NCBI RefSeq assembly: GCF_030159855.1
Contig: NZ_BSNG01000001.1
Location: 1,178,001 to 1,242,000 of the forward strand
Length of the DNA stretch: 64,000 nt
Direction of reading: 5' to 3'
Source: Devosia yakushimensis
GTDB taxonomy: Bacteria > Pseudomonadota > Alphaproteobacteria > Rhizobiales > Devosiaceae
Shown in pieces: positions 31,848-43,200 of the stretch. Below the pieces are notes generated by a model that was not told the origin of the DNA, ran no database searches, and saw only the letters and a program-made list of their open reading frames with translations. A program made the position numbers and the translations under genes. Each line of letters opens with the position of its first letter. The first letter of the stretch is position 1.

Positions 31848-33592
31848 TGGCGGCCATCAAGATCATGGGTTTTCGCGGTGCCCAGCCTCGCGTGCTGCCA
31901 CGCATGCTGCCCGATGCCGGCGCGCAGGCGGCGATCAATTGCCGACTCGATGATGGTGGCCTGACGCCGATCCACCGGCCCATGCTCAAGGAGCTGATCT
32001 CCAGCGCGGACCACCTGACCATCTATCGTCATGTGGGATCATGGCTGAGCTGGGCCACCGTCGTTGATGCAGCGCCGGGTCCGGTCGACGACGAGCGTCT
32101 CTATTATACTGGGGACGGTGCGCCCAAGATGCTCAAGGCTGGTACGGTCTATGATCTTGCCGTGCCCCGGCCGACCGTCGCCTTGACCGCAACATTGGGC
32201 GGCGCTGGTAGCGGCGATACCGTCACCCGGGCCTATGTCTATACGTGGGTGACCGATTTCGGTGAAGAGTCCGAACCCAATCCCGCCAGCAATCTGATCG
32301 ACTGGAAACCGGGGAACACGGTCACGCTTTCGGGGTTCGCGTCGGCGCCGGCGGGGCGAGCGATCACCAAGCAGCGGATATACCGCTCACAGACCGGCCA
32401 GAGCGGAACCTATCTCTATTTCATTGCAGAGCGTTCCGCGACCAATGCGAATTTCAGCGACACCGTGGCGGTGGATGCCTTCGCCGAACCGCTGCCGTCC
32501 GCCGACTGGAATGCGCCGCCGGACAACCTCAGCGGCCTGACGGTAATGCCCAATGGCATGATGGCCGCTTTCTCGGGACGAAAGGTCTATTTCTGCGAAC
32601 CGTGGCATCCGCACGCCTGGCCTGAGAAGTATGTGCTCACCGTCGAAAGCGATATCGTCGCGCTGGGGGCGATTGGCACGTCCCTGATCATATTGACCAC
32701 GGCGAAACCCTATTTCGCCATGGGCTCGACGCCGGACACGATGCAGATGACTAAGCTGGAGGTGAACTGGCCCTGTCTCAATAAACGGGCAGTAGTCGAC
32801 CTTGGCTTTGCCATCGCATTCCCGACATGGGACGGGCTGGCGATCGCGCTGGCGGACGGATCGGTGCAGCTTGTGACCAATCTTCTGTTCAACCGCGATA
32901 CCTGGCAGCGGCAATCCCCGGCCACGATGGTGGCGGCGCAGCTGTCCGGCCGATATGTCGGCTTCTACGACACGCTGACCAGCGATGATGAAGTCCTAGC
33001 CGGCGCCATGCTGATCGAGGCGGGCCAGGCTCCATTCCTAATCAATTCGTCGGCCATGGCTTCGGCCACATATTATGACGAGGAGGAAGGCGCGCTGTAT
33101 TTCCTGCGCAAGGGCACCGATCAGATTTGGCGCTTTGATGACCCCGAGGCAGCGCGCGACTATCAGTACTGGCGCAGCAAGGCCTTTGTCTTACCCCAGC
33201 CCGACAATTTCGGGGCGCTGCTTGTCGATTCCGATACTTCCCTGACGCCGGAAGAGGCCGCTGCGGCGGCCGATGCACTGGAACTGCTCATTGCCGAGAA
33301 CGAAGCACTGATCGCGGCGGGCAGCATCCTGGGAGACCTTAATGCGGCGCCGCTCAATCGCGTCGCATTCGCCGGCGATATTCTCCACCCGCTCGTGCTC
33401 AGCGACGAGGTGCTCACGGTCGGGGTTTATGCTGATGGTGTCCGGGTCGCTGAGATCACCACCAGTGGCCGTCCCGAGCGCCTGCCGGGTGGCTTTAAGG
33501 CCCGGACGTGGGAGATCGACGTCTATGGTGATGTGAGCGTCAGCAACATTGTCATGGGCCGCACCATGGCCGATATCGTGGCAGCAGGCTGA
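31847..33592 (+). CDS. Tail/stabilisation structural protein
   Basis: This 581-residue protein starts at ATG 31847. It is beta-rich throughout, with repeating strand/turn patterns (IKIMGFRGAQPRVLPRMLPD; LTVESDIVALGAIGTSLIIL; PYFAMGSTPDTM). One helical insertion lies near 470-490 (EEAAAAADALELLIAENEAL). This looks like the beta-propeller-type tail tube or stabilisation proteins that close the portal channel in podophages. It is assigned by fold impression and position. Confidence 0.55.
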   Translation: MAAIKIMGFRGAQPRVLPRMLPDAGAQAAINCRLDDGGLTPIHRPMLKELISSADHLTIYRHVGSWLSWATVVDAAPGPVDDERLYYTGDGAPKMLKAGTVYDLAVPRPTVALTATLGGAGSGDTVTRAYVYTWVTDFGEESEPNPASNLIDWKPGNTVTLSGFASAPAGRAITKQRIYRSQTGQSGTYLYFIAERSATNANFSDTVAVDAFAEPLPSADWNAPPDNLSGLTVMPNGMMAAFSGRKVYFCEPWHPHAWPEKYVLTVESDIVALGAIGTSLIILTTAKPYFAMGSTPDTMQMTKLEVNWPCLNKRAVVDLGFAIAFPTWDGLAIALADGSVQLVTNLLFNRDTWQRQSPATMVAAQLSGRYVGFYDTLTSDDEVLAGAMLIEAGQAPFLINSSAMASATYYDEEEGALYFLRKGTDQIWRFDDPEAARDYQYWRSKAFVLPQPDNFGALLVDSDTSLTPEEAAAAADALELLIAENEALIAAGSILGDLNAAPLNRVAFAGDILHPLVLSDEVLTVGVYADGVRVAEITTSGRPERLPGGFKARTWEIDVYGDVSVSNIVMGRTMADIVAAG

Positions 33593-33593
33593 C

Positions 33594-33848
33594 ATGGCGC
33601 TCGGAACCGATCAGCTCGTTGAGAAGATCGAAACCTTGGACGGGGCGCGGCCGCGCGCCAAGCGCAAGGCCGCCGTCCGTATCGAGGATATTGCCGCTCT
33701 GCTCGCAGTGGAGCCTCAGATGCAGGCCAAGGCCGCGGCCGGGGCAACGCCGACCAAGCAGGAATACGACGCCTTGCTGGCCGATACCGCCAAGTTGCAG
33801 CAGCGACTGCTGGCGGTGGCCGAGGCTTTGCGGGCGCGCTTGGTGTGA
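33594..33848 (+). CDS. Small coiled-coil phage protein
   Basis: This 84-residue protein starts at ATG 33594. It is helical almost throughout, with DTAKLQQRLLAVAEALRARL at the end and a basic patch near residue 20 (RPRAKRKAAVRIEDIA). Its stop overlaps the GTG start of the acetyltransferase-like gene. The role is unknown. Confidence 0.55.
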   Translation: MALGTDQLVEKIETLDGARPRAKRKAAVRIEDIAALLAVEPQMQAKAAAGATPTKQEYDALLADTAKLQQRLLAVAEALRARLV

Positions 33849-34306
33849 CGCGCGCCCTTCGGTACCACGGACCGGAAGAGATGATTGCTTGGGCGGAAGC
33901 CGTTATCGGTTGCCAGTTCCGGCCCGATGCCCGGGCCATTGGGCTGACCCGAAGCGGTGCGCTGATTGCGGTGGTGGTGTTCGACACATTCGGGCCCATG
34001 GAATGCATGGTCAGTGTCGCAGCGGAACAGGGCAGGGCCTGGCTGAACCGCGCCTTCATCGCAGCGGTGGCCAGCTATGTTTTCCTGCAATGCGCTTTTC
34101 CCCGGATCACCTGCACAATTTCGGACAACAATGCTGCCTCAAAGCGGTTCTGTGAGCATTTCGGCTGTTCGCTCGAGGGGCGGAAACGGGGGGCCGGCCC
34201 CAACGGCGAGGACATGCTGATATATGGCCTACTCCGCCGGGAATGCGCATGGATCCCGAAGACTTTGATGGTGCCGTCTCGCCAATTGGGCCAAGGGACG
34301 GTATAA
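33845..34306 (+). CDS. GNAT-family acetyltransferase-like protein
   Basis: This 153-residue protein has a GTG start overlapping the upstream stop. GNAT-like parts are SGALIAVVVFDTF (central beta hairpin), then ITCTISDNNAASKRFCEHFG and CSLEGRKRGAGPNGEDMLIY. In GNAT enzymes N-x-x-S-x-x-x-x-x-x-x-G contacts acetyl-CoA. This type is common among podophage structural genes. The target is unknown, but a virion or host cell-envelope protein is possible. Confidence 0.7.
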   Translation: MTRALRYHGPEEMIAWAEAVIGCQFRPDARAIGLTRSGALIAVVVFDTFGPMECMVSVAAEQGRAWLNRAFIAAVASYVFLQCAFPRITCTISDNNAASKRFCEHFGCSLEGRKRGAGPNGEDMLIYGLLRRECAWIPKTLMVPSRQLGQGTV

Positions 34307-34354
34307 CAGCCTTGTTCCGCGCATGATGCGCTCTCGATAGGGGGTAACGTCATG
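34302..34354 (+). promoter_or_regulatory. Proposed -10 box and weak late leader element F
   Basis: TATAAC (34302-34307) is followed by GCGCATGATGCGC (34319-34331), a variant of the leader consensus. CGTCATG (34348-34354) contains the ATG at 34352. The heptamers differ at one pairing position. GGGGG before the second arm is the ribosome site. Confidence 0.5.
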
Positions 34355-35764
34355 AGCGGTGGTGCGGGCAGTGCGCCGACTCCGAGCAGCCAGATTGCAG
34401 ATTTCGCGAACAAGCAGGCAGAGCTTGGTGCGAGCTGGCTGAACTTCTCGAAAGAGAGCTTTGCCGTTTCGACGGCCCGGCAGGCCGAGATCGATGCGTT
34501 GACCAAGCAGGTGGCGCAATCGCAGATCGCCCTTGCGAATGACAACGCCGCCTACACCAAGCAGATCACCGACAAGCAGATGGCCATGGCCGAAGAGCAG
34601 ATGGCTCTCGGCAAACAGGTCACCGCAAAGCAGCTCGAGCAGGCGGATTATCTCGACCAGATCGCGAAAGAAGACCGTGAGCGGTACAACACCGTCTTCA
34701 AGCCGATCGAAGACCAGTTCGTAAACGAGGCCTCCAACTATGCCACCGAAGAGCGGCAGGACGCCGCGGCGGCCGAGGCCATGGCGGACGTCCAGACCGC
34801 TGCCTCCAGCGCTCGTGGAACGGCGCTGCGGCAGGCGACGGCGATGGGGATCAATCCCACATCTGGCCGTTATGCCGGCATTGACCGTGCGGGCGAGCTT
34901 GGTGGAGCTCTGGCCACGGCCGGAGCGGCCAATTCGGCACGGTCCACGGTGCGCGACAAGGGGTTGGCGCTCAAGGCCGATGTGGTCAATCTCGGCAAGG
35001 GCCTGCCCACCCAGTCGGCACAGGCCACGGCCATGGGGCTCAACGCCTCGTCCAATGCCCTCAGCGGCTCGACGGCGACAACCGGGTTGGGGCTGGGCGC
35101 CGGCAATGCCGCGATCAGCAACAACAGCAATGCCGTCGGTCTCGGCATGGGCGCGCAATCGTCGGCTCTGACCGGCCTGCTGGGCGCCAACAATGCATAT
35201 CTGAACAGCACCAGCCAGATGAACACAGGCTATGGCGGTGCCATTTCCGGCTATGGCGGCGCGGCCAGCACCTTCAACAATCTCTTCAACAGCCAGTTGC
35301 AAGCCTATCAAACCAAGGCAAATCAGAGCAACAGCACATGGGGCGGCATCGGCCAGGCCATCGGGTTGGGCGCCGGGCTCATCTTCTCTTCCGAAGAATG
35401 GAAGGAGGACAAGGAGCCGATCGAAGAGGGCGCGGCCCTCGATGCGGTCAATGAAATGCCGGTCGAGAGCTGGAAATATAAGGAGGGGGTTGCCGATGGC
35501 GGCGAGCATGTCGGGCCCTATGCCGAAGATTTCCACCAGGCGACCGGGCAGGGCGACGGCAAGACCATCCCCGTGCAGGACGCTATCGGCCTCACCATGA
35601 AGGCCGTGCAGGATCTCGACGTGAAGGTCAACAAGATCGCCGACGCCATCGTCGGGCTGGGCGGCGCCGCGCCAAAGGTGTCGCCGCTGCGCAAGGCCAA
35701 GCCGATGGAGGCCGAGGCGGCAGGTGCTGCCATGCCCGGCCTCGGCATGCGGCGCGCGGCATAG
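34352..35764 (+). CDS. Virion protein with S74 intramolecular chaperone-like end
   Basis: This 470-residue protein has an N-terminal 130 residues that are a long helix with repeated KQ pairs (ALTKQVAQSQIALANDNAAY, KQITDKQMAMAEEQMALGKQ). The middle is glycine/alanine/asparagine-rich. Residues 345-445 look like the peptidase S74 chaperone: FSSEEWKEDKEPIEEG, then MPVESWKYKEGV and HVGPYAEDFHQATGQGDGKT. This domain trimerises fibres and often cleaves itself off at the serine. The long helix suggests an ejected or needle-like protein rather than a simple fibre. Confidence 0.65.
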   Translation: MSGGAGSAPTPSSQIADFANKQAELGASWLNFSKESFAVSTARQAEIDALTKQVAQSQIALANDNAAYTKQITDKQMAMAEEQMALGKQVTAKQLEQADYLDQIAKEDRERYNTVFKPIEDQFVNEASNYATEERQDAAAAEAMADVQTAASSARGTALRQATAMGINPTSGRYAGIDRAGELGGALATAGAANSARSTVRDKGLALKADVVNLGKGLPTQSAQATAMGLNASSNALSGSTATTGLGLGAGNAAISNNSNAVGLGMGAQSSALTGLLGANNAYLNSTSQMNTGYGGAISGYGGAASTFNNLFNSQLQAYQTKANQSNSTWGGIGQAIGLGAGLIFSSEEWKEDKEPIEEGAALDAVNEMPVESWKYKEGVADGGEHVGPYAEDFHQATGQGDGKTIPVQDAIGLTMKAVQDLDVKVNKIADAIVGLGGAAPKVSPLRKAKPMEAEAAGAAMPGLGMRRAA

Positions 35765-35775
35765 GGAGGTAGGCG

Positions 35776-37131
35776 ATGCTCGGTTTTGGTCTTGGCGGCT
35801 TCATTGATGGGTTTCAGACCGGCTACGGGTTGCAGCAGCGGAAGGAAGACCGCGAAATCGCTGCCGAAGACCGGAAACTGCGGCTGGAGGATCGTGCGCT
35901 GGAGCGCAAATGGGCCGAGGAAGATCGCGCCTACACGCAGGAGGAGCGCGCTTTTCAGCGATCTGAGCGCGCCCGTGCCCAGGAAAGCCGCGAGGCGATC
36001 AACACCATTCAGGACGAAGCCCGCGAAAAGTTCACCGAAGGGGTTAAGGGCGGCACCTATGACCCTGCTCAGTTTGATAAATTCTGGACCGAATATGCCA
36101 TGCCGCGCATGCGGAATGAGCTGCTGCTGCAGGGCAACATCGAAGGGGCAGACGCTCTCCAAAAGTGGGGAGACAGTCAGGCCGCCAAGGAGGGGGGCCG
36201 GCTCTTCTCGTCGGCCTTGTTCAAGGCGCAGAGCGGGGATCCTGGCGGCGCGCTGGATGATGTCATCAAAGCCGGCAAGCTGCGGGGCTATATCGCCGGC
36301 GACTTCGACATTGGTGAAAAAGACCCGATCATGGACGAGGCCGGTAACCTGCTGGGCTATCGGCTGACCATTACCGGCGGCGATGGGAACGAGCTGGTGC
36401 AGGATATCGCGCTGGACGATCTGCCCACCATCATTTCCAGCTTCGCCAACCCCGAGGCGGCATGGCAGTCCCAGATGGCGGCGCGGGCATCGGAAGGCGT
36501 GCGCAAGACGGAGCTCGAAGACTACGAGGCCAAGAAGGAAATCGACGCCCGGCACAGCGGCAAGGATGAATCCGCCGACGCCAAGCGCCGGACGGATGCC
36601 ATCAAGGTGTTGCGCGAGCGGCTCTCTGGCGATTTGCTGGGGGACGGTGCCACGCCATTCGATGAGCTTTCGCGCGACGAGCAGGAAGAGCTGATCCAGA
36701 ACGAAATGGACTTGCAGGCCGGCGCGTCACGGCCCCGGGCACCTGCGCCACAGGTTATCGTTGATCGTCAGTCCGGGCAGGTCCTCAACCCGCCTCCTGC
36801 ATCACCAGCGGGCCAGCCCACGGGGTTGGGGACGGTTCCGACCACGACGCCTGCCGCGGCGAGCGCACCGGGGCTGGGCAGCGCGCCGGCACCGGCGCAG
36901 AAGCCCTATACCGAACCGGCCGTTCTCAATGGTCAGGTCGACGAAGGGCTTGCCGTTCCCGGCAAGCGCCAGGTCGTGGACACGGCCGCGCAGATGCTGG
37001 TTGAGGGCAAGCCGCCGCAGGAGGTCGCCCGAATGCTGACCGCGACCGGTGTCGAGCAATCGCAATGGCCGCCCGGCCTGCTGCGGGTCCTCAATTCGGG
37101 CGCACCAACCGGTCTGGCACAGGCTCAATAG
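35776..37131 (+). CDS. Internal virion / ejection-type protein
   Basis: This 451-residue protein has a short glycine-rich start (MLGFGLGGFIDGFQTGYG), then a strongly charged long helix (EDREIAAEDRKLRLEDRALE, KWAEEDRAYTQEERAFQRSE) and a helical middle. The C-terminal part is proline/alanine-rich. Helical proteins just upstream of a giant virion protein in podophages are typically internal proteins ejected with DNA. No enzymatic motif is seen. Confidence 0.55.
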   Translation: MLGFGLGGFIDGFQTGYGLQQRKEDREIAAEDRKLRLEDRALERKWAEEDRAYTQEERAFQRSERARAQESREAINTIQDEAREKFTEGVKGGTYDPAQFDKFWTEYAMPRMRNELLLQGNIEGADALQKWGDSQAAKEGGRLFSSALFKAQSGDPGGALDDVIKAGKLRGYIAGDFDIGEKDPIMDEAGNLLGYRLTITGGDGNELVQDIALDDLPTIISSFANPEAAWQSQMAARASEGVRKTELEDYEAKKEIDARHSGKDESADAKRRTDAIKVLRERLSGDLLGDGATPFDELSRDEQEELIQNEMDLQAGASRPRAPAPQVIVDRQSGQVLNPPPASPAGQPTGLGTVPTTTPAAASAPGLGSAPAPAQKPYTEPAVLNGQVDEGLAVPGKRQVVDTAAQMLVEGKPPQEVARMLTATGVEQSQWPPGLLRVLNSGAPTGLAQAQ

Positions 37132-37174
37132 CTAGCTGCGCGGTGGGTCTCTTTCCCTGCCGCGCCAATCACCC

Positions 37175-37233
37175 TATAACCAGTCGCATGCTGCGCATGA
37201 CGTGCTGCCCTCCAAGTTGGGTCGCGTCATATG
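37175..37233 (+). promoter_or_regulatory. -10 box and late leader element D (giant protein gene)
   Basis: TATAAC (37175-37180) precedes GCGCATGACGTGC (37193-37205). ATGACG (37197-37202) pairs with CGTCAT (37225-37230), which abuts the ATG at 37231. An inner CCAA/TTGG stem lies at 37212-37220. No strong -35 is seen. Confidence 0.65.
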
Positions 37234-40200
37234 CCGGTCATTCGCTCCGCCGATTTCAAGCCGTCCGATCCCTTTGGCATCTATGCCGGGCGGGGCAATC
37301 CTCTTGTGCCCACACCGCCAGGCGCCACGGGTAACAAAACCGGATTGCTGGAGCAGGGTACCCTCGATCTCAGCCAGCGCCCCGTTGTGCGCAATCCCGA
37401 CGGCTCGGTCAGCACTGTTTCGTCCATGTCGTTCAACGAGGATGGGCATGAGGTGCTGGTGCCGACCATTGCGCCCGACGGTCGGCGGCTCAGCGATGAC
37501 GAAGCCGTGGCCCTCTATCGGCAGACCGGCCAGCACCTTGGCAAATTCTCCGATCCGCAGAGCGCCACGGCATATGCCGAAAATCTCAGTCTTGAGCAGG
37601 CCCAGAGGTTTGGCCAGGCCGCCAACCAGCAGGTGCAGCAGAATTGGCAGCAGCTCGAGCAGCAGGATCCCGGCCGCTATGAAGTCATCGACGAGAGCGG
37701 CTTCGACAAATGGCGCCAGGATTGGGAAGCCAAACAGCCCGGATGGATCGAGGATACCGCCCGCTTGCTTGGTGGTTCACTGGCCAAGGGCACGGGCGCG
37801 CTGACCCAAGGTGTCGGAGCCGCCGTCACGGCGCTGACCAATGCCACCACCACACCGGTGATCAACTCCATCTTCGGCACCGAGTTTGGCCAGGCGAACC
37901 CGTTGCAGGCTCCCGCCGATTGGCTCAACACCCTTGGCGCCAAAACGCAGGAAGGCATGTCTTTCGCGACCAAAGAGGCCATTGCCGATTCCACGCCGGG
38001 CGGCAACATCCTTGAGCCGTCGACATGGACGCTGGGCGAGAAGCCCAGCCTCGTCGGATATGCCGCGCTGGCGCTGGACGTCTTTGGCCAGATGACCCCT
38101 GTGATTGCCGCATCCATCGCTGCCGGTCCAGCTGGTGGCGCAATCGCCGGTGGTTTGCAGGGCGGTGGTGCGGCGCAGCAGCAGGCCGCCACCGTCATCG
38201 ACCAGATGGCGGCCGAGCCCGGGCTACTGGAGAAGGAGTCCGCCTTCTACCGCGAGCAGCTGGCGGCGGGCAAAACGCCCGAGGAGGCGCTGGCCGCCAC
38301 GAAAGCGGCCGCGGGCCAGGCGGCCTTTATCCTCACGGCGCCGATTTCCGGGCTGGGTGGCTTTGCCACCGCCAAAATCATCGATCCGGCCACCGCCGTC
38401 CTGGCTGGACGGAGCATCGTCGCTCGCATTCTCGGCCGGGCGGGTCTGTCGGCTGCGGAAGAAGGTTCTCAGGAAGCCGCGGAATCCGTCGCCACCAATG
38501 TAGGCGTAAACGCCGGCGCTGGGACCAGTGTTGGCGTGGCCGACGGCACATTCGCTGATTTCCTGCTGGGCGCGCTGGCCGGCGCTGGTCCCGGTGCGGT
38601 GGCAGGCGCGCTGTCTCCCGGGGGAACTACGGCTGGCGCTGGCGGGGCGCAGCCAGCGGTGGAACCGGCCGATGCGCCACCCGCCCCGGCGTCCGCGCCA
38701 ACCCCAACCAGTGCAAATTCTGCACAAGTTGCCCCGCCGAAGGCCGGTCCGCTAGCCAGCGCTCTCGATTACGGGTTGAGTAAAGCGCCGCCGGCGGCAA
38801 CGCTGATCGTCAACGATCCGGCCTTGCCCGGTGTTGGCGCTGGCCCGGAACATGGCCAGACCGTCACGCTGGCATCGGATCAATCCGGCATAGATCCCAG
38901 CATGCGCCGCGTGACGATGGCGGATGGCGGCGACCGCGTGCTTGGTGCCCGGCTGCTGCAAAACGTGGCGGGCGAGCCCGTTGCGCCGGACCCGCAAGGC
39001 GCCACTGCGCCACTGACTGCATCCACGACAATGCCCGGTATGCCGTCGGCCGGTTCGCGCACCATGGTTGAAGCTCCCGGCATGGAGCCCTTCGCGGCGC
39101 GCATCGAGCAATATGTTACCAGTGATGGCGCGAGCGAGGCTGTCATCGTCGATGACAACGGCGAGGTCCTGCAGCTTCCCGTTGAATACTTGCGCCCCTT
39201 GGCGCTGACCCAACAGATGATCGAGGAAGCCGAACGGGCGGAGAACCCGCCCATTGACCGCGACCCTGTTCCTGAGAGCCCCACCGCGCGGCAGGTCGGC
39301 CCTGCGGCGCTGGCTTTTCCCGACGCAACATTGGCTTCGCTGTTCGACCTTGGCCGCGAGCGGCAGCAGATCAAGCGGCTGGAGCGGGCGACAGGCGGGA
39401 GCGGCAATGCATTTGCTCTTCGCGATCATGGTCTCGATCGGGTGCGGGAACTTGCCGACCAGCTCGGTGTGCTCCCGGAACGCGTCAATGAGATTGCTGA
39501 CGACTATAGGTATCGGGCCGAGCGTGCGGCGAAGAGGACGCAATCTGGCCTGCCGCAGAACATGCATGGCCTCAATCCCGACCGGCTCAAGGCATGGCAG
39601 GCGGAGCGTGCCAATGGCGGAATAGCCGATAATGGTGAGGCCTCGCCGGATATTGATGGACTGAAGGCCGATACGAGCGCGGCTCCCGCCGATTCTGCCC
39701 CTGCCGTAGACACGCCAGCACCAATTGACCCCGCGGCACGGCCCGATGATGCGACATGGTGGAATGGTCTGCCGCTCGGTGCGCGCAAAGCGCTGCTGGC
39801 GTCTGCCGGCGTGAAGCGCAGTGAGAAATCGGCATGGGAGAAGTTCTCCCGGGGTATTCAGGGGCGGTTGGCGCCGCTGCGTATCGAAATGGAAGGGCTG
39901 GACCAGGCCCGTGCGAATTCGCGGGCGCTGGACGCGGCAGCCAATGAGGCCGCCACTTCGCCGCAGAATGAGCTGCCGGAGCCGTCTCAGGCCCAGAAAG
40001 AGGCCGGAAACTACAAGCTTGGCCATCATCGTATCGGCGGCATGGATATCTCGATTGAGAACCCGGCCGGGTCGGAACGGCGTGGTGTCGATCGGGGTGG
40101 CAAGGAATGGTCGGTGACCATGAAAAGCCACTACGGCTACATCAGGGGCACCACGGGCAAGGACAAGGACCATATCGATATCTTCGTTCGGCCGGGAACG

Positions 40201-43200
40201 GAAGAACTCGCCGAAGACGCGCCTATCTTCGTCGTCGACCAGGTCAATGGCGATGGCAAGTTCGACGAGCACAAGATCATGGCCGGGTTCAGCTCGAGCG
40301 AGCAGGCCCGCCGCGCCTATCTGGCGAATTATTCGAAGGGATGGAAGGGGCTGGGTTCGATCAGCGCCGCGACGCTTGCCGACTTCAAGCGGTGGATCGC
40401 GGACGGGGATACGAGAAAGCCATTTGCGCCGGCGGAACCGGTGGCAAGCCAGCGTCGCGAAAGCGACGACGCTGATGGGGCTGCGGCGAAGCCGTGGAAT
40501 ATGGAGAAGGAGCTGCCGCTTCAAATCCTTCGACTAATCCGCACCGGCAACGCTTTGGACCCGTTGCGCGCGGTGGTGGACGCCAGCGGCAGCAATAAGG
40601 AGTTGCTCGACGTTTGGGCGGATACCTTGGGGCAGCACCTCACCGGGATGGGCGGTGATCGCGTCATGATGCAGGCGCGCCCCCACGGTCTCGAAGTCAC
40701 CATGCCGTCGCCGGACGGCGCCGAGGTTGTCAAAAAGGTCTTCAAGGGCAAGGAACTGGCCGACCTGATCCGCGATGCGCTGGCGCATGAAACTGCGCAA
40801 CGCATTGCCCGGCCATTGCCGATTCGAGAGGATCCGGCATTCGAGCCTGACCGCCAGGCTATGAAAGCCTTCAAAAAAGGCGACAAGGTCGAATGGACCA
40901 ATCCCGGCACCTATCGCAACGCCGATGGCTCGACTCGGGAAGGTCTCGACCGCTCTGGCACAATAGTACAGGTCCACAGTGCTGATCTTGGTACCTTCAC
41001 CGTGCTCACGGATGGCGGTGGTGAGAGCATGGTACCGGCGCGCATGCTGCGAAAACCCGCTCAGTCCGAGAGCAATTTGCAGAATGTGCAATCTGAGCAA
41101 ATTGTACAAACGTTCGAAAATGAAGGCTCCCGCGCTGGTCGTATGGCGTTGGCCAAGGCTATCACCTCGGAAGTGAACGCGGATCCTGTTGAAGGGAACA
41201 AGAAGGCGCGGGAGCTCACCACGGCCGTGCGTTCCAAGAGGGGCGCACCGGCGGGCAGGCTGTTTTCCCGGAAAGCAGAGCCCGTCGCGGCGTTGGACGG
41301 CAATGAACTGGGTGTCGATTTCAACGGCCCGGCCGATATGCCAGCTTTGCGCGCAGCCGCGCTGGACTGGTACCGGGCCAATCTGCAAGGTCAGGAGGTT
41401 GTGAATGCCGAGAGCGGCCGCACCATCATCTTTGGCGGCGTGGGTGGCAAGAAGTCGATCAACGGCAAGGGCGAGGATATCGTTCGCATGGTGCCGGCGC
41501 TGCGCAGCATCGTCGAGGGCGGCCGCTTCATCGGTGAGCCGCAGGTGGACCGGCGTGGCAGGCCTGATATCAAGGCAGTGCATAGCCTGGAGGCAAGTGT
41601 GTCGCTTGGCGGTCGCACCGTCGACGTCGTCGCGATCATCCGCGAAACGCCGCAGGGCGAATTCTATTACGATTTGCGGAAGGATAACCGGCTCGGCGCA
41701 AGGTGGTCGATTAAACCACCGACGGAAGGTGTGACCGAAGGTCAGGTACCTCACCCGGCATTGGAAGGCGACGCCGAGCCGGACAGCCTCAATATAGCGA
41801 TCAAGAAGGCTTCCGACAAGCAGGGCCAGGCCAGCAGCCGTGAAGGGCAGGGCGGTCGGACCGTCGGGGCCGTTCGCACAGAGCTGCGCCGGCGGGGCTT
41901 CGGGTCCCTGATCGACGGTCTTGAGCAGGCTGGCCGGCTGCTGATCGTCGAGGCCGTGGAAGTAGACGCGGAACCTGGCGTGCAGGGTTGGACCGATCCG
42001 GACGGCACCATCACCCTGATCGCCGATCATATCGCTGAGGGTGATGCAGGGTCGGTTCTGCTGCATGAGGCCTTCCATAGCGGCGCCCGGCCGCTGCTTG
42101 GCTCGCGCAATTGGCGGACCCTGATGTTGAGGCTGGCTGGTCTCTATCGTCAGTTTGAGGAATCAAATGGCAGTGCCCGCGCGTTTTTCGACGCTGCGCG
42201 CGCCCGCGTCCAGCAGGCCGAAGGGCAGGGCGGTCCGCTTTCCGAGCCGCTGCGCGTGGAAGAGTTTGCCGCTTACGCTATCGAGGAATATGCCGCCGCA
42301 CCCGGCGCGCTGCGTAAATGGATCGATGATCTACTCGGTGAGATCAAGGCCTGGGCGCTCCAGCGCTGGGGCCGCCAGATCGGTGCCGTGACGCCGTCGC
42401 AGCTCCGCTCGATCGCTCAAGCCGCATTGCGGGACGCTGTCGGCACTGGCGCTCTGCCGCAGGGCGCCCAGTCGCGTCGCAATAGTGTCGCGGGGGTGGC
42501 AGCGGCGGCGGGCACCAAGCTCTCGCCGAAGAGGGTCGGGGAGGAGATCGCCGGCAAGCTGACCGATTTGAAGCCCGCTCTGCTGGCGGCTGTTCCGCTC
42601 AACTATTTCGCCGAGCTGAAACGGCCGGGGATGGTGGCAATTGACCACTACCTCAAGGTCAAGCGCAGCATGGATGCCTATCGCGGCAAGAAGCATTCCG
42701 ACATGGACCAGATTGCCCAGGAGTGGCGCAAATATGCGCGGCTGGGTCTGGGTGGCGCCAAATGGAACAAGGACGGCCGCACCCGTGCCGCCGCCTTGGC
42801 CGACCTGATGCACGAAACCACGCTGGCCGGTATCGACCCGTCGCGGACGGATCGAGAGAATACCGATAAGCGCGGCTATGACGGATTGCGCGCCCGCTAT
42901 CTCGGTCTGCCGCCGGCAGGGCAGCAGCTCTATGGCAAGGTTCGCGACGTCTATAAGGCCACGGCCGACGAGATGGACGCCATTCTCCTCGACAATGTGC
43001 GCAAAACGCAGGAAATCGCCTTCCGGCGCGCTGAGAACAAATACCGCGAAGAGCGTGAACGCATTGCGCAATCTGGCCTTACCGGTCTCGACAAGTCGAA
43101 GGCGGAAAAGGACGCGCAAGACGTCTACCAGAATGAAATGAACCGGGCGACGTGGAACATGAAAGCCCGCCTCACCAAGCTGCGGCTGGCTTTCGAGGCG

